A stretch of DNA of 64,000 nucleotides from Sipunculus nudus (lineage: Eukaryota > Annelida > Sipuncula > Golfingiida > Sipunculidae), in contig CM049317.1 in assembly GCA_026874595.1 (NCBI GenBank), positions 70,949,618 to 71,013,617 of the forward strand, written 5' to 3'. How positions within the stretch are numbered: the stretch's first letter is position 1; every line of letters begins with the position of its first letter. Under the pieces are notes generated by a model. It saw nothing but the letters and a program-made list of their open reading frames with translations, did not search any database and was not told the DNA's origin. Made by a program: the position numbers and the translations under genes. Below are positions 1 through 11,078 of this stretch, piece by piece.

Positions 1-912
1 TAACAGCAGTACAACAGCAAATCAATACACTCACACAGTAAAATAAACAAAGTGCACATTACCTCGATACCACCACTGTCACAGCGACAAGTCTGTTTAA
101 GCCTATAAATCAGATGAACGGTTCAAACAAATCTTCTCAGAGAATATCAGTCCAATGTAAAACTCTTGTAACAATCCCGAAAGCAAACTGAAGACTATAA
201 AAGATCCGTTAAAAATCCAGATGAAAATCTGTAGAAAATCTATAATTGCCGCACTTATCGGAATAGGTCCCACAAACTGACTTACACGCATCTGGGGCCG
301 CTGGAATATTCTCTCACCTCTCTCTCGGCACATTTGAACCGTGCCCTCAGTGATGTATTTTTTTAATAATGAGATTTTTTAAATGTATTTACGCCTTTCA
401 GAAACATTCTGTATGAGTTTTAAAATAAGTTATGAATTCAAACAAATGACTGACTATATCCTAATGTCTTTATTTATCACAAACGAAGTATTTACAAAGA
501 TTTTGTGTATCGTAACACCACTTCTAGATCTATTTATTTTAAAGATTGAGTTATTAAAACTTCCCATAAAAACTAGCATTTAGGGCTCATGTTCAACAGT
601 ATGAAAATGCCCTTTGCTTTATCTAAGCATTTATTACGTTTCCTGCATGTTAAATTTGGATGGGGTTATAATTTCTAACATTTCTGTTAAAAATAACCAA
701 TAATCAGGTAATAAATTTCGAGTATAACTTGCCAAACATGATATGAGAAACATGAGAAATGGTTGCATTTAAGCTATAACCTGGTTTCAGTTAAAGCTGA
801 AAACTGTCTAAGGAATTTGTGAGAATTTTTTTTTTCCATACAATGACAAACAAAGACAAGTGTTAGTCAGAATATGTGCAATGAAAAGGGATCTTATGTT
901 CGATATTTGATT
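1..912. other. Left part of block 1, no gene recognised
   Basis: This stretch matches 30943-31854 almost base for base at an offset of 30942. The short open frames at 103-333 (-) and 383-583 (+) are preserved in both copies only because the DNA is nearly identical. No domain or splice pattern is recognisable. Confidence 0.5.
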
Positions 913-1092
913 GCACTGGTTTAAAATGCAGTGTTTCACAAATAACAGCTGGAAAAACACTTTGACCCAAGCCTGTTGGCGCAGCTTAGAATGTTGGCAC
1001 GCCCCAGGCACTAGAAACCGTGCTCCACCTGACGCGTGCCTAGTAACTCTACTTGAATGATAATCAGGTACAAAAGCGATATCCACAAAGCA
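913..1092 (+). repeat. Conserved block upstream of A-type genes
   Basis: This stretch (TTTCACA, ACAGCTGGAAAA, CTTTGACCCAAGC, GGCACGCCCCAGGCACT) recurs at about 31855-32032, 24730-24900, 14535-14640 and 56065-56170, that is in A2, A3, D1 and D2. It is shared even by copies that differ greatly elsewhere, so it is either an upstream control region of the family or simply part of the ancestral duplicated unit. Confidence 0.5.
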
Positions 1093-1163
1093 TTTATACA
1101 ACAGTCACCCATACACCTGTCATTTAGAAGACACACACGTGATTAGCATCGTGATACGACAAG
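1093..1163 (+). promoter_or_regulatory. Candidate core promoter and untranslated first exon of A1
   Basis: A TATA-like TTTATA (1093-1098) is followed about 65 nt later by a splice-donor-like AAG|GTAGGG (cut after 1163). Both are kept in the paralogous segments at 32033 and 24902. A matching acceptor (ATACAG) ends at 2465, just before the A1 start codon. This suggests a short noncoding first exon and a 5' UTR intron of about 1.3 kb (1164-2465). Inference from paralogue conservation; no transcript evidence. Confidence 0.35.
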
Positions 1164-2492
1164 GTAGGGTACACACAAGTTTATTAAGTAATACCATTAT
1201 TTAATATGTTGAACAAATTTACAATAAAAAGTATATTGTGCAGTATTTATGAACTTTATTGCCGTTGATGATGATACAAGGCCTAATGCAACTATTACCT
1301 AACCCATGGATTATTCCAATGCCTTAATTTTGTTGATTTAAAAATGCATAGGCTGACCACATATCAGTAGTGGCTTATCAAGTTTCTTTTTGTGTATTTG
1401 TTACACAAATCCCATCTCTGTATCTGTCAATTACTTCAGGTCCTCATTTCGCGCACGTGGAACTTTGTACAGATTGATCGAATTTCACTGCACTACCTCT
1501 GCAACCATTCATTCTGTGATATACAACTATGTTTAACGAATCTTTATGGTATCAGTGACACCTGGCTGCCTGGGCCAGTAACATCGCAATTTGACCACAC
1601 TGCCAATATTTATATTGACGCATTTTTAGGGCTCGTATAAGAGTGGTTCATGGTTTGAAAGTGCAAACATATTATACCAAATTACTAGAAACTCCGAACC
1701 TCTTACACTTTGGCACTGAAGACATACACCATAATGGAATCTTGACTAGATGGAGTTGGTCACTAACTTGTTTAGAGACTAAAAATTACTTTTAACATAA
1801 TCACTGCCCCCAGGTACCGAGCTCTACCAAACCTCTGACTAAAGCATCACTTCACTTGCGTTTGCTTGTTTATTAATTCCTCATTTCTTCTCTTGAAACA
1901 AACAAGAAAACAAACGAACAGTATGCGACGTTTGTAAAAGAAATTATCATAACTTTTCAGATAGAGTAATTTTTGTTTTATTTGCAAGACAATGGTTGAA
2001 ACAAATCAGCTTCTCATACAGAAAGAATTGTTATCCAGAATGATTAAGAACAATAAGTTTGTAAAGTCGGCCAGAAGTAGACAGATCGAAGAAACTGATA
2101 GACATTAAAATACAACTTGAACCTATATATATACATTACTGATACGCTGATATTCAACTGTTAAGGTATCAGAAACAGTGTTATCAAATCAATTCTTTTT
2201 TTTAAGTGAATAAACATATTAGTCCACAAATTCAAATGTGAAAATCTCATTGAAATTGAAATATTTTTTTTCTGTAAACCCTATTACAACACTAATTAAC
2301 TGATTCTTTGGCGGTATTAAGCGGAATTTAAAATTTCAATCAAAATTACTTTGAATAAGAAACAAAATAGCGTTCAATTTGTTTGGTAATTGGCTCATCT
2401 TTATTGTGTTAAATTACCTCGGCCATGTCAACTATCTGCAGAACCTTTACTATTACCAAATACAGGTTGTATTGGAAACGCTCGGGCCACCA

Positions 2493-4427
2493 ATGATGTT
2501 GATCAAGGCGATTATTCTAATACTTCTGGCTATGCCAATGCCAATGAGGTGTGATAAATCCAAGGACAAGATTGGACATTCAATTGGTAAACACGTTTTC
2601 ATAATTTGGAATTAATTTTGTGTTTTTGTGCTTTTACCATAGTCCTTTTTATCTTGTTTTTTGAGTTCACTTTAGTCTTGGTCATGAAGTAATTCATCAC
2701 TGGATATTAATGCCCTCAATATGTTTCGATTCCCCATCTTTTGTCAAAGTCCACCCTTTTCTTCCCTTAGTGGCACTGTCAGATGCAACTAACCTCTTGG
2801 CAAATAATTCATCCCTTTATACAAAAAAACCATCCGGGTCCATCTTTTCTCTCAGAAGTTGTCACGTAAAATACTGACATGACTAGCTAGAATAGACTTC
2901 TTTGAGGTTTCAAGGAATCTGGTACGTGATACTGTCAAATGCAACTAACCTCTTGGCAAATAATTTCTCCCTTTATACAAAAAAAAATCCGGGTCTATTT
3001 TTTCTCCTATTTCATAGCTAACAAAAAAATAAGATAATCAGCTTAGGGTCTTATTACCTGGTGCTACTTATTTCCCTCTTTCATCTAGATAACTCTGAAA
3101 CACAAACATTTGGGATGGGAATTTTCTGACAATATTTGAAAATGATATGTCTATAACAGTGTTTAGTCAAAGAGTAATACAGACTTTCACTGACCTATGT
3201 CTATATGCCGTGGCCCGACATCAGCAGTTGGCACTTTGCCAGTGGGATAAGGGTTAAGTCCTAATACACAGGTCATGCAATTATCTTTTACCAAACATTT
3301 CAACTCTGTCTTAGTCAACATTAGTGAATAGTGAATGGAATCAAGATATCAGTGATAATTATAAGCTTTCACTCGAGTCGTGTTTTATTTTTCATAGTCA
3401 TGATATTAACACATAACGTCTTTATATACATGAACATTAATTTTTTAAATACGTTTTCAAAGAAAAATGGTTTAGCATTATATTGTTCGACAAAGCTTTT
3501 ACTTGATATTATAGCGAGACCACAAAATAACCTTTAGCAATGCAAGCACTTATAATAATAATTTAATATCGATTCTGCATTTATAGAAGAAAATATAAAA
3601 CGAAAGATTCAAGAAATGGACAAGAAGTTTTCTGAACACTACGATGCTCAAGACGTTGAATGGCTGGTTCAAAACTATCACATTTCGGATGCTTTTTTTA
3701 TGCCCCCAGGATGGCCGCTCGTCACAGATAAAGGTAAAATATCTTGAGAGAGCTCTGCTCATAATGTCAATTGCGCTTGAAATGTGAGCAAAAGACAGGC
3801 CATGATTGGTTCCATCATATACAATTATTATTTTTATATTTTATATTTATGTTCCTTATTTATTCCATCATTATTTCTCGAGCAGAAGGAAGACGTGCAT
3901 ACTTCAGAAATTATGAAAAGGAAGGCATTACAGGTTTTGCATCCGGCACAGGTCACATTGAAGTTTTCGGAGATCTTGCTGTGAAGATATATCATTATAA
4001 AGATACAGGCAATGGCGTCATAATAGAGCGGGGCAAGTAAGTAAAAAGATTGACTTGTCATTCTTTCATCTCAGTTTTTTCACTGTCATTTGTGATCAAG
4101 CAAATTGTTTTTTTTTAGTTTCTCTCTATGCCTTGTAGTAATATTGATAAACGTAAAAAAGTAACGTACGCTGCACTCTTTAGAATGGTTACATAATCTA
4201 CAATGAAAAATCTCAAAGAAGAGTTTTCACATCACAAATATATTTCCTCTATTTTCCTAAACAAATCGACCATATTGCTCCAAAAGTATGGTAAGATTGA
4301 CTGAACCATAAAAAAATTAATATAACATCACGTCATGTTTCTTTTTAGGGACATATCTATCTGGCTTGGCGACAGTGGATCAGATGGAAAGTGGAAAGTG
4401 GGATATGACTTGTGGAGTACCTCCTAA
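2493..4427 (+). CDS. A1: intact secreted NTF2-like (SnoaL/DUF4440-type) protein gene, 4 exons
   Basis: Exons 2493-2586, 3587-3733, 3886-4036 and 4349-4427 join to 471 nt, 156 residues plus TAA. Every intron is GT-AG, with phases 1, 1, 2. Residues 1 to about 20 are a signal peptide (MMLIKAIILILLAMPMPM), so the product is probably secreted. Residues 33-156 read as one NTF2-like domain: a first helix, D66-G73 (DAFFMPPG), FGDLAVKIYHY (108-118), GNGVIIERGKD (122-132) and a C-terminal KWKVGYDLWS (145-154). This matches the usual DUF4440 pattern of xFxPPG, GDLAY, GKxLxxW, WKxxxDxWNS. The domain occurs in ketosteroid-isomerase-like proteins, often without known activity; I cannot assign a substrate. 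Two Met codons open exon 1 and I used the first. An AATAAA lies at 4622-4627. It is the only copy here with all exons open. The family call comes from motif reading, not a profile search. Confidence 0.82.
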
Positions 4428-4453
4428 ATCTTGCGAGGGCACCGTTAACGATT

Positions 4454-4533
4454 GGAGTTAAACAACAAATGATTAAGTTCAATCAGTTCAAAAGGAGTTA
4501 AACACCAAATGATTTAGTCCGATCAGTTCAAAC
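4454..4533 (+). repeat. Two tandem 40-bp repeats in the 3' UTR of A1
   Basis: 4454-4493 and 4494-4533 are near-identical 40-mers that start GGAGTTAAACA and end ATCAGTTCAAA. The same pair follows the last exon in A2 (about 34701), D1 (about 18198) and A4/D2 (about 60708). It therefore predates the block duplication. Confidence 0.7.
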
Positions 4534-4621
4534 GGATGCTATCTTCAGTGTATATTCCAACTGTTTTCCAATTCACATATTCAAGGATATATGGTTATGT
4601 GTCATTTTATTTAAGAACTTA

Positions 4622-4627
4622 AATAAA
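4622..4627 (+). terminator. Candidate poly(A) signal AATAAA of A1
   Basis: AATAAA lies about 195 nt after the A1 stop. Equivalent A/T-rich AATAAA motifs follow the corresponding 3' regions of A2, D1 and A4. Confidence 0.5.
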
Positions 4628-5574
4628 AATCAATCTTTAAAACTCTTGAAACTGAATTCTTTTTACATCTTGTTTCACGCCCTTCCTGTTACGAGTAACC
4701 CGTTATCTGTATTAGCAATCAGCAAGTACTGCCTATGTCAAAATGTTGTTGTTTGTTCTCAACGTTTCTAGTATAATGTTTATCTGTTGCGCATCAATTC
4801 AAAGTAAAGTTAGTTAAATTGATCACGAAATTCATAAAAAAGAATCCTAAGTCCCCCTTGAATCAAACTTTCATTGACGACAAATATACGGGAAAATATC
4901 ATAAGCGTACTAATTAAATACCATTCATAGAGTCTTGGAAATATTGATAACTGATGAATGTCTGATGAAACATGTATGTTTTACGACACCAAAGTGAGAT
5001 GAAGATGAAAGACTTCAAGTTTTCTCAAAATATTTGTAAAACGTAAATTTTAAATGCCGCTTTAATGTATGAAGAACACAGAATCCATGGTCATTTTCGT
5101 GAAGCCAACATTTATGAGACTTGGAACTAACACCCTGTCTTTGATTTAAATATACAAATTGATCTTTCAATTTTCAAACGCCAGTGGATAGTATAGTAGT
5201 TGTATGTTTGTCGAAAGAGAGAGATCAGAGATTATTTTGATAAATCATAATGCATTTTGTTCACATCATTATAATTATATCTTAATAACGAGTCAAGTGT
5301 GGTACGTTCTGCTAGTTTGTAATAAGACACACTAAAAATACAAAATGGCTGCCTATACGGCGAATTCAATGGAGAAACGGGTACAGGATTCATTTTTCAC
5401 ATTTTATTCATTTCATAAATAATTAGAAAAGCGCTTAGAGAGTGCAGACCTGCACGAAAGCAGCTCATAACCCCAATATGGCATTTGTCATAAAAGCCGA
5501 TTCTCCTGTTAAATATTCATGGATCCATAATGTTATCCTTACCAGAATTTATTAATTTTGTTTTCTTGCTATCA

Positions 5575-5705
5575 TTGCCGAGCTATCGTGATGATTTCAT
5601 CCAAATAAGTAGATAACTTCTTTTGTAATGTTGTTAATAGACAAACAAACATATGAACGCCTGAAAAATGCATTACTCCTGCCGCTTGGAAGAGGTAATA
5701 AACAG
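5575..5705. repeat. Dispersed repeat tail (ACAAACAAACATAT ... CCGCTTGG.AGAGGTAATA)
   Basis: The pattern 'GCCGAGCTA ... tcatccaaat ... GACAAACAAACATATGAACGCC ... CCGCTTGGAAGAGGTAATA' recurs at about 7030-7165, 18590-18715, 35795-35920, 37255-37390 and 61105-61225. Repeats of this build are common in marine invertebrate genomes. The reverse-oriented form appears in the B introns at about 12660-12860 and 41820-42000. Confidence 0.5.
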
Positions 5706-5730
5706 GTTAAGACGAATATATTTACAGACT

Positions 5731-5975
5731 AAAGCCCCGCATACACGCTTTGGCGTGACTCCACTCAACTGTTGTTGGTAGCTGACTGCTTCTGAACGAC
5801 CCGACTCAACTGGACACGATTTTTTTTCTGAAACTGATCTAATCTGATATCGACTGGTGCCGACTATGGTTGAGTCGTGTCGTTTTGACGCATACATGTT
5901 GCGACGCGACTCACCTCGGTTCACCTATACAGTTTTTTACCTGTTGAGTTGAGTCGGGTCGCAACATTAATGCCG
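5731..5975. mobile_element. Short inverted-repeat element (MITE-like), copy in A1 unit
   Basis: About 245 bp beginning GCCCCGCATACACG and ending GTCGCAACATTAATGC, full of GACTCAACT on one side and the complementary GTTGAGTCG on the other. Copies occur at 35950-36195, 18745-19495 and 61260-62005. In the D copies the ends read CCCCGGCAT and ATGCCGGCC, which are imperfect inverted repeats. No transposase is visible. The superfamily is not assigned. Confidence 0.5.
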
Positions 5976-7289
5976 TTACTACTGAAGAAACTGACATTAG
6001 TAAAGCCCTCGAAACCCATACTAAGCTGTGAAAATCTGAACGAAACAGTGCTGTGTTTTACTTTTGAAGACCTGACAGTCAATGCTATGTCTGCACGTGA
6101 AAAGGCTACTCATAAGGGAAGAGCTATTTGAGTACCGTTTCTTCATAAAACATGTAGAAGTCCATTTGCTATTATATAAGAAGAAATACTGTTGGCCAAT
6201 TAATGGAGTATCACTGAATGAGATAAGTAGATTAACATACAAATATATTTCATTGATTTTTGAATATCAATATTATCATGCACAACAATTCCTGAAAAAT
6301 ATAAAGGCAGAACTTGAACCCACTACCACCAGTTATCAGGACATTAAAAATAGTGTGCGCATGTCAAGTTAACATTTATGTAGTTTGACTTAAATTATGA
6401 ATTGTCCGTTCACTTATTAGTACGTATGGGCTTAACAGTATATTTAATGGCTGGCTGTATCAAAATGTTACGTACATTATCCGCAGCTGCGTATTTGCAT
6501 TTTCTGTCTCTTTACATTAAATAGTGACCATATTTCTTGAATATCTTAGTTGAAAGATGATGTTTACAAAACAGATGAATGAATATTATAATAACTGTAT
6601 ATACTCACTAAGACAATAATTAGTAGTGTATTGCTACGTGCATTTGAAAGGTGTCACTCGTCCACTAAATGCTGACGTTAAAAAGACGGACTTCCGGGTC
6701 TACGGTAAGATAGTGTACTCGAACAGCCATATATAGCGTTTGCCAAAGTCAGGCTTTAAGGCCCATCTCTCGTAGGGGTTGCTGGTTTGGGGGGGGGGGG
6801 GGGGTGAGCTTAAGCCATGTACTTTCTGATTACAACAGGGCCCTGGCTTATAAAAACAATGAACAACAACCGTGACCTCCATGCTGTACGTTGATTTACT
6901 GAAATCGAATGGGAAACGGCAAGTAGTCCTCTATGAGGTCACGCCTCGCACTGCATATATCGCAATATAGTCTCCTCAACGTCCGTGTGTAAACAAATAT
7001 GCAATATACCCCAAAACTATTGTTTCCTATATTATTGCCGAGCTAGCTTAAACTTTTCCTCAAACTTCGTTGAAACTTGTGGTGTTATCATGCAAACAAA
7101 CAAACATATTCACATACAAACATACACACAGATAATCAGCCGCCGCTTGGTTGTGCAGAGGTAAAAAGTATAAGTTTTAGTGCACAAGGCCATTTTGTTA
7201 TCCCGAGAAGATTCTGATTTAAGCCAAGATTATATAACCTCCCAATTTGGCTATTTCCTTAGTATAAATAGATACAACCACCTTGCAAA
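5976..7289. other. Noncoding 3' part of unit A1
   Basis: Paralogous to 36196-37515 and, more distantly, to 19500-20010. Contains a poly(G) run at 6789-6804 that is absent from the A2 copy, and a dispersed repeat tail at about 7030-7165. No coding region could be supported. Confidence 0.45.
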
Positions 7290-7930
7290 AAAGCATAGAA
7301 GACCCCTTTGGTTCCATGGATTCTCAAATATAATGACTTGGAATCCAACTCCGATTCTTTCCTCATTCAGTCCACCTTCGTGTCCAATTAACCAGATGCA
7401 TTACTCTGCCTTGCAGTTTCTTCTTGTAGTGGCACTGATTGGTGCATGTGCCGATTATTTTAAAGTCATAGAGTGACCTAGGATCCTCGTGATTCAGAAT
7501 TTGTCGTGACATGAAGATATAGTTTTCCCAAACTCTGCTAGTCTCAATATGCAGGTGTCGGGCAATTGCAACTGTAAAAAATATATATTTGTATCATTGA
7601 AACTGCCAGGTGAATTTAGTACCTCACTTTTTTATCTGCAATATTTTTTAATGACTATCTAAAACAAAAAGATCAGTGGAATACTCCCCAGAAGGAATTT
7701 TGTTACCATTCTGAAATACAGAGCGGAGGTGACTAAGTCTGTCATGAAAACACTGTTTTGCACATCTGGTGTCTTCACGGTACCTTTCTTGTTGCTTACG
7801 AGACCACTGTGAGATCCTTACTGAAGAAGGAGACAGGCTTACCTCTTGTCCGTATTCGAAGGTCAAGCTACATTGATGACCAATCTGTTTATAATTATAA
7901 TTCTTATTTTTGTCCTTACAAGACATAATT
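7290..7930 (+). repeat. Conserved 3' block of the duplication unit (A1 copy)
   Basis: It begins AGAAGACCCCTTTGG and recurs at 37515-38170, 43813-44425, 20013-20600 and 62516-63080. A and D copies differ strongly elsewhere but keep this block. In the D1 and 43.8-kb copies one frame is open and ends in a similar short hydrophobic tail (GACADYFKVIE or GACAHYFQIRE) before a stop. In the A1 and A2 copies that frame is broken. It could be a residual terminal exon of another gene or only ancestral spacer. Confidence 0.5.
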
Positions 7931-9225
7931 TTGAATCTTAAAAGTATGTTTAATTCTTTTACCTAACTTCATAAAAGAGATGTACTTTTATACTTCTTCA
8001 ATAGACCTTTTTCATTTCCCTAGCGACACCTGTTGGCGATATTTAACATCTATACTTTTGGGTAGAACGCTTGTACTGGATTCAATTGCGGATGCGTTTT
8101 TGTTTTGACTCTGTTGCATTTAATTGACTTGACACCAATATCACCGATTACTGACCTAAGCCCACCATGAAACGACAAAAGGATGTTGCAGTACAAGATA
8201 AAACAAGGAGGGGGCTTATTTTATGTATATGCCTATAAATCGGTAGTATGGAGCAAGGCTGATCAGGGGAGGTTAGATATTAATGTGAAAGGTGGCCGTC
8301 TTATACGTATTATAACACAACTGAAAAATGATGTACATAGAATATACTTCTATTTGTTCTAGGGAAACTGCCCTGAATCAACAATGACGCAGGTTGTTAA
8401 TTAAAATTTATAGCGTCCTTGACCGCTGTGAGAACCTGCTCGAAACCACATGTCCAAGAAAAGCGTTTACATAGCCATGACAATCCATGTTGATTGCGTT
8501 AGTTAGGCTTTCCAAAAGTAGAGAAGACCTTCATAAACTTTTTATTCATCCAATATGCATGACCCATATATACCCAGTTAACCCCCAAAAGGTTCGAAAT
8601 GTTCTTAAAATGTTTAAAAGGACACTTGGTTATAAACGAGTTTTTGAACACTTCTCTGAATGTTTCCCGGCCTTATTCTGTTACAATTTGTCGGAAAATA
8701 TTTTTTTATCATTTGCATTTAAATGTTTTATTTTTGAAAAATATTCTTACACAAAATTCATAATATTCGTAGAATGTAATCAAAATGTCTACATTTTTTA
8801 TCTATGAAAATTTTGAAATGTGTCTGGTGTTTTGAATGGTCTGTGAAATCGTCTATGCAGCTTTTTGAAAATGTTTGTAAAATGTTTTCCCAGTTTAATT
8901 TTTGAGCTTTGTCGGTTTTGGCCGGCCTATTGCTACGTTTATTGACCAATGTCAATAAACCAATATGATTAACAAAAATATACTACCCTGTGTCACTGGG
9001 GTATACTTGCATTCTGTTTACTATTTATTGGACACATGAAGAAAAAATCAAATGAACAAGATATTCTCGTCTCGCCTGTACACATCTGTTTACATGCAGC
9101 CAGGTGTCAGCTGATCCCAAACCTACACACGACGGCTCTCTCGAGCAAAATGTCTGTGTAGCATTTTGGGCTCGTTCAAGATGACGCCTAAATTTGGGGC
9201 CTAGGAAATGGTGGTTTGAAGTTAA
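7931..9225. other. Noncoding tail of unit A1
   Basis: Matches 44430-45730. No gene supported. The open frame at 8487-8807 (+) is not kept in the paralogue. Confidence 0.45.
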
Positions 9226-9480
9226 TTACCGCCACCTAGTTCACCAAAAAGTGTGACTCCTGGGTTAATTAATCTTAGTTTGATAGCAGAATGTTCTTAA
9301 AGGTGTCTGTGTTTCGGTGTTCACATAAAAGCGGTACAAACTGTCTCACTTGTGAAGCTTGCTTTCTAGCGGTTGGAACGCCGGACTTATGCGCCATCGA
9401 AAAGGGTTCGAATATCGGATCGGCCCAATAGTTTCCCCTCAGCAAAATGTTTTCCGTTACATATGGGGTCTCGTCCAAAA
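9226..9480 (+). mobile_element. tRNA-derived SINE, copy 1
   Basis: The core 9361-9426 resembles a tRNA: an A-box-like TCTAGCGGTTGGAACGCC, then CGGACTTATGCGCCATC, then a B-box GGGTTCGAATAT. Related copies are at 45725-45950 (+), 30440-30740 (-) and a fragment at about 46135-46200. A partial second unit (caccaaaaagtgtgaatcc ... agaacgctctta) follows at 9530-9605. Confidence 0.6.
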
Positions 9481-9605
9481 TCCCCACGCTGGAGCCCGGG
9501 AAAGATTAGGTTGAGGTAATTGGGCAAGCTAGTTCACCAAAAAGTGTGAATCCAGGGATAATCAATCTTGTCCTTATAGCAGAACGCTCTTAATAGGAGG
9601 TTTGT

Positions 9606-9642
9606 TATATATATATATATATGTATATATGAGAGAGAGAGA
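9606..9642. repeat. (TA)n/(GA)n microsatellite, the empty site of the LTR element
   Basis: A TA run (about 9606-9632) passes into GAGAGAGAG and then CCTTTACGGTAAAATAAAGCC. The same GA-to-CCTTTACGG sequence is the right flank of the retrotransposon at about 52855-52880, so this is the unoccupied paralogous site. Confidence 0.7.
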
Positions 9643-10192
9643 GCCTTTACGGTAAAATAAAGCCGACGTTCATTAGATAATGAGAGGAATGTGAATCTTT
9701 TGGGTTCTCAAATCACATTATATGTGCTCGCTGAAATAAAGCTTCACTTTTAAGAAATGTATTCGTTCTTTTCTGGTGCCTGCAGTTAGTGTACTTAGGA
9801 ATACATAAACTCTTTTCCCATTTCTCAACGGGGATTATTTATCATTAGAATTTATTATGTGAGTGCATTAGGTTTTAACGATACTGGGTCCAAATAATAT
9901 GATTTCGTTTACTATCTGGCATAATGTTTATGTTTTTCAACATTCCTTCCATGCATATATAAAATTTTTAAATAATAAGTATTTGGATATAAAATAAGAT
10001 ATATGGATAGTCTTGTTTTCATCTAATTTCAAAGTGCGATCAGATGCTGAGAGTATATTTTAAATAATGGGTAGCCGTTTTATGTAGAACTAAATATAAT
10101 GAAACCCGCTTTACTAAATGTTTTATGAAGATGTGTACCTGTCTTGGAGTTGGTATATTGGGACATCATTAAAAACTAAAACATCTGACACT

Positions 10193-11078
10193 GAGAAAAT
10201 TTCTCTTAGTAAAGGCGTCATTCATGTGTACTTAAACGTTGCGGTTCAAATCTCTCAGTCTGAGCGAGACACGAACGACGGTACCATCTAGAGAGGTGAC
10301 AGATAAGTAAAGTGATAAACATCTCACCTCTCTAAGCTGACGATCCCTTCATATATATGAAAGAGGGTTGTAATCGCACCTCCAAGGTCGGTGGTCTCTG
10401 CAGGGTCCTTTGGTTCACTCAGCTCTTTATATTACCTTGCGGAGCCATTTGAACTTAGGGTAAATTATTATACCTATTTTAAATTATATACCTAAGTTTA
10501 CATTGTCTATATTGTTTTATCTATATGCCTTTACCGAGTAGACTATATCTTGGTCTACATGGTTAAGTTTTTACATTTGTTTAATTTTAAAAACGAGTAC
10601 AATTGCAGTATAACAACTTCTCTTTACTAGTTATTACAAAGAGTGGATAACTCTATACAGAGTGTTACGCACAGTGTGGTCTTACGTTATCTGTCAGTAA
10701 TTAGCTATAAGCCATTACCAGTAGCGGAATAAGATGATGTTGCAATGCAGACTGAAATCAAGTGGCTGAGTTCTAGATTCAGATTATCAACATGATGAAT
10801 AAATTCCCGATAAAAAAATTAGGATAATTTGTTACATATTAATATTTGTGAATTTGCGGTTTAAAATTGCACGTTGTTACCGTCCGGTACAATTTGTTAG
10901 AAAATGATTTCATCACATTAGAAATTCTACTACCGAAAAGGCTACCGTGTGTTTCCTTTAGTGATAATATAAGTATTTATTGATAGTGTTGATGCTTTTA
11001 TATATTTGCAGTACATTTTTGGTCTGTAGACTTGACACAGGGGAACTTACATGGGAGATAGCTTAGGAGATCTGCTGA
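10193..11078 (+). pseudogene. C1: degenerate NTF2-like gene copy (exons 3 and 4)
   Basis: Exon 3 remnant 10193-10302 reads EKISLSKGVIHVYLNVAVQ, then SERDTNDGTI and a TAG stop, with a lost donor (GACAG|AT). It aligns with the A1 segment GTGHIEVFGDLAVKIYHY. Exon 4 (11012-11078), after the acceptor TATTTGCAG, reads TFLVCRLDTGELTWEIA, a TAG, EIC and a stop. It aligns with the A1/B2 pattern xxxVWLxDxxDGxxKVAYDLWS. The 5' exons were not found. Weakly similar to A and B, so C is an old subfamily. Confidence 0.6.
10318..10440 (+). mobile_element. tRNA-like SINE remnant (second family)
   Basis: Truncated copy of the sequence that is fuller at 53655-53775: an A-box-like segment (here worn to gtgataaacatctcacc) and a B-box-like GAGGGTTGTAATCGCACC. 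It lies just 3' of C exon 3 in both blocks, so the insertion predates the block duplication. Confidence 0.4.

Noticed and set aside
103-583. Short open frames identical in both blocks (103-333, 383-583 and 31045-31275, 31325-31525)
   Set aside because: The blocks are nearly identical here, so conservation says nothing about coding. No homology, splice or promoter context.
8487-8807. 106-codon + strand open frame in the A1 tail
   Set aside because: Broken in the paralogous segment near 44975-45300 and Phe/Lys-rich as expected from AT-rich noncoding DNA.
9361-9426. Possible true tRNA gene
   Set aside because: The A and B boxes fit, but acceptor and anticodon stems do not pair and copies are embedded in a longer repeated element, so it is SINE-derived.
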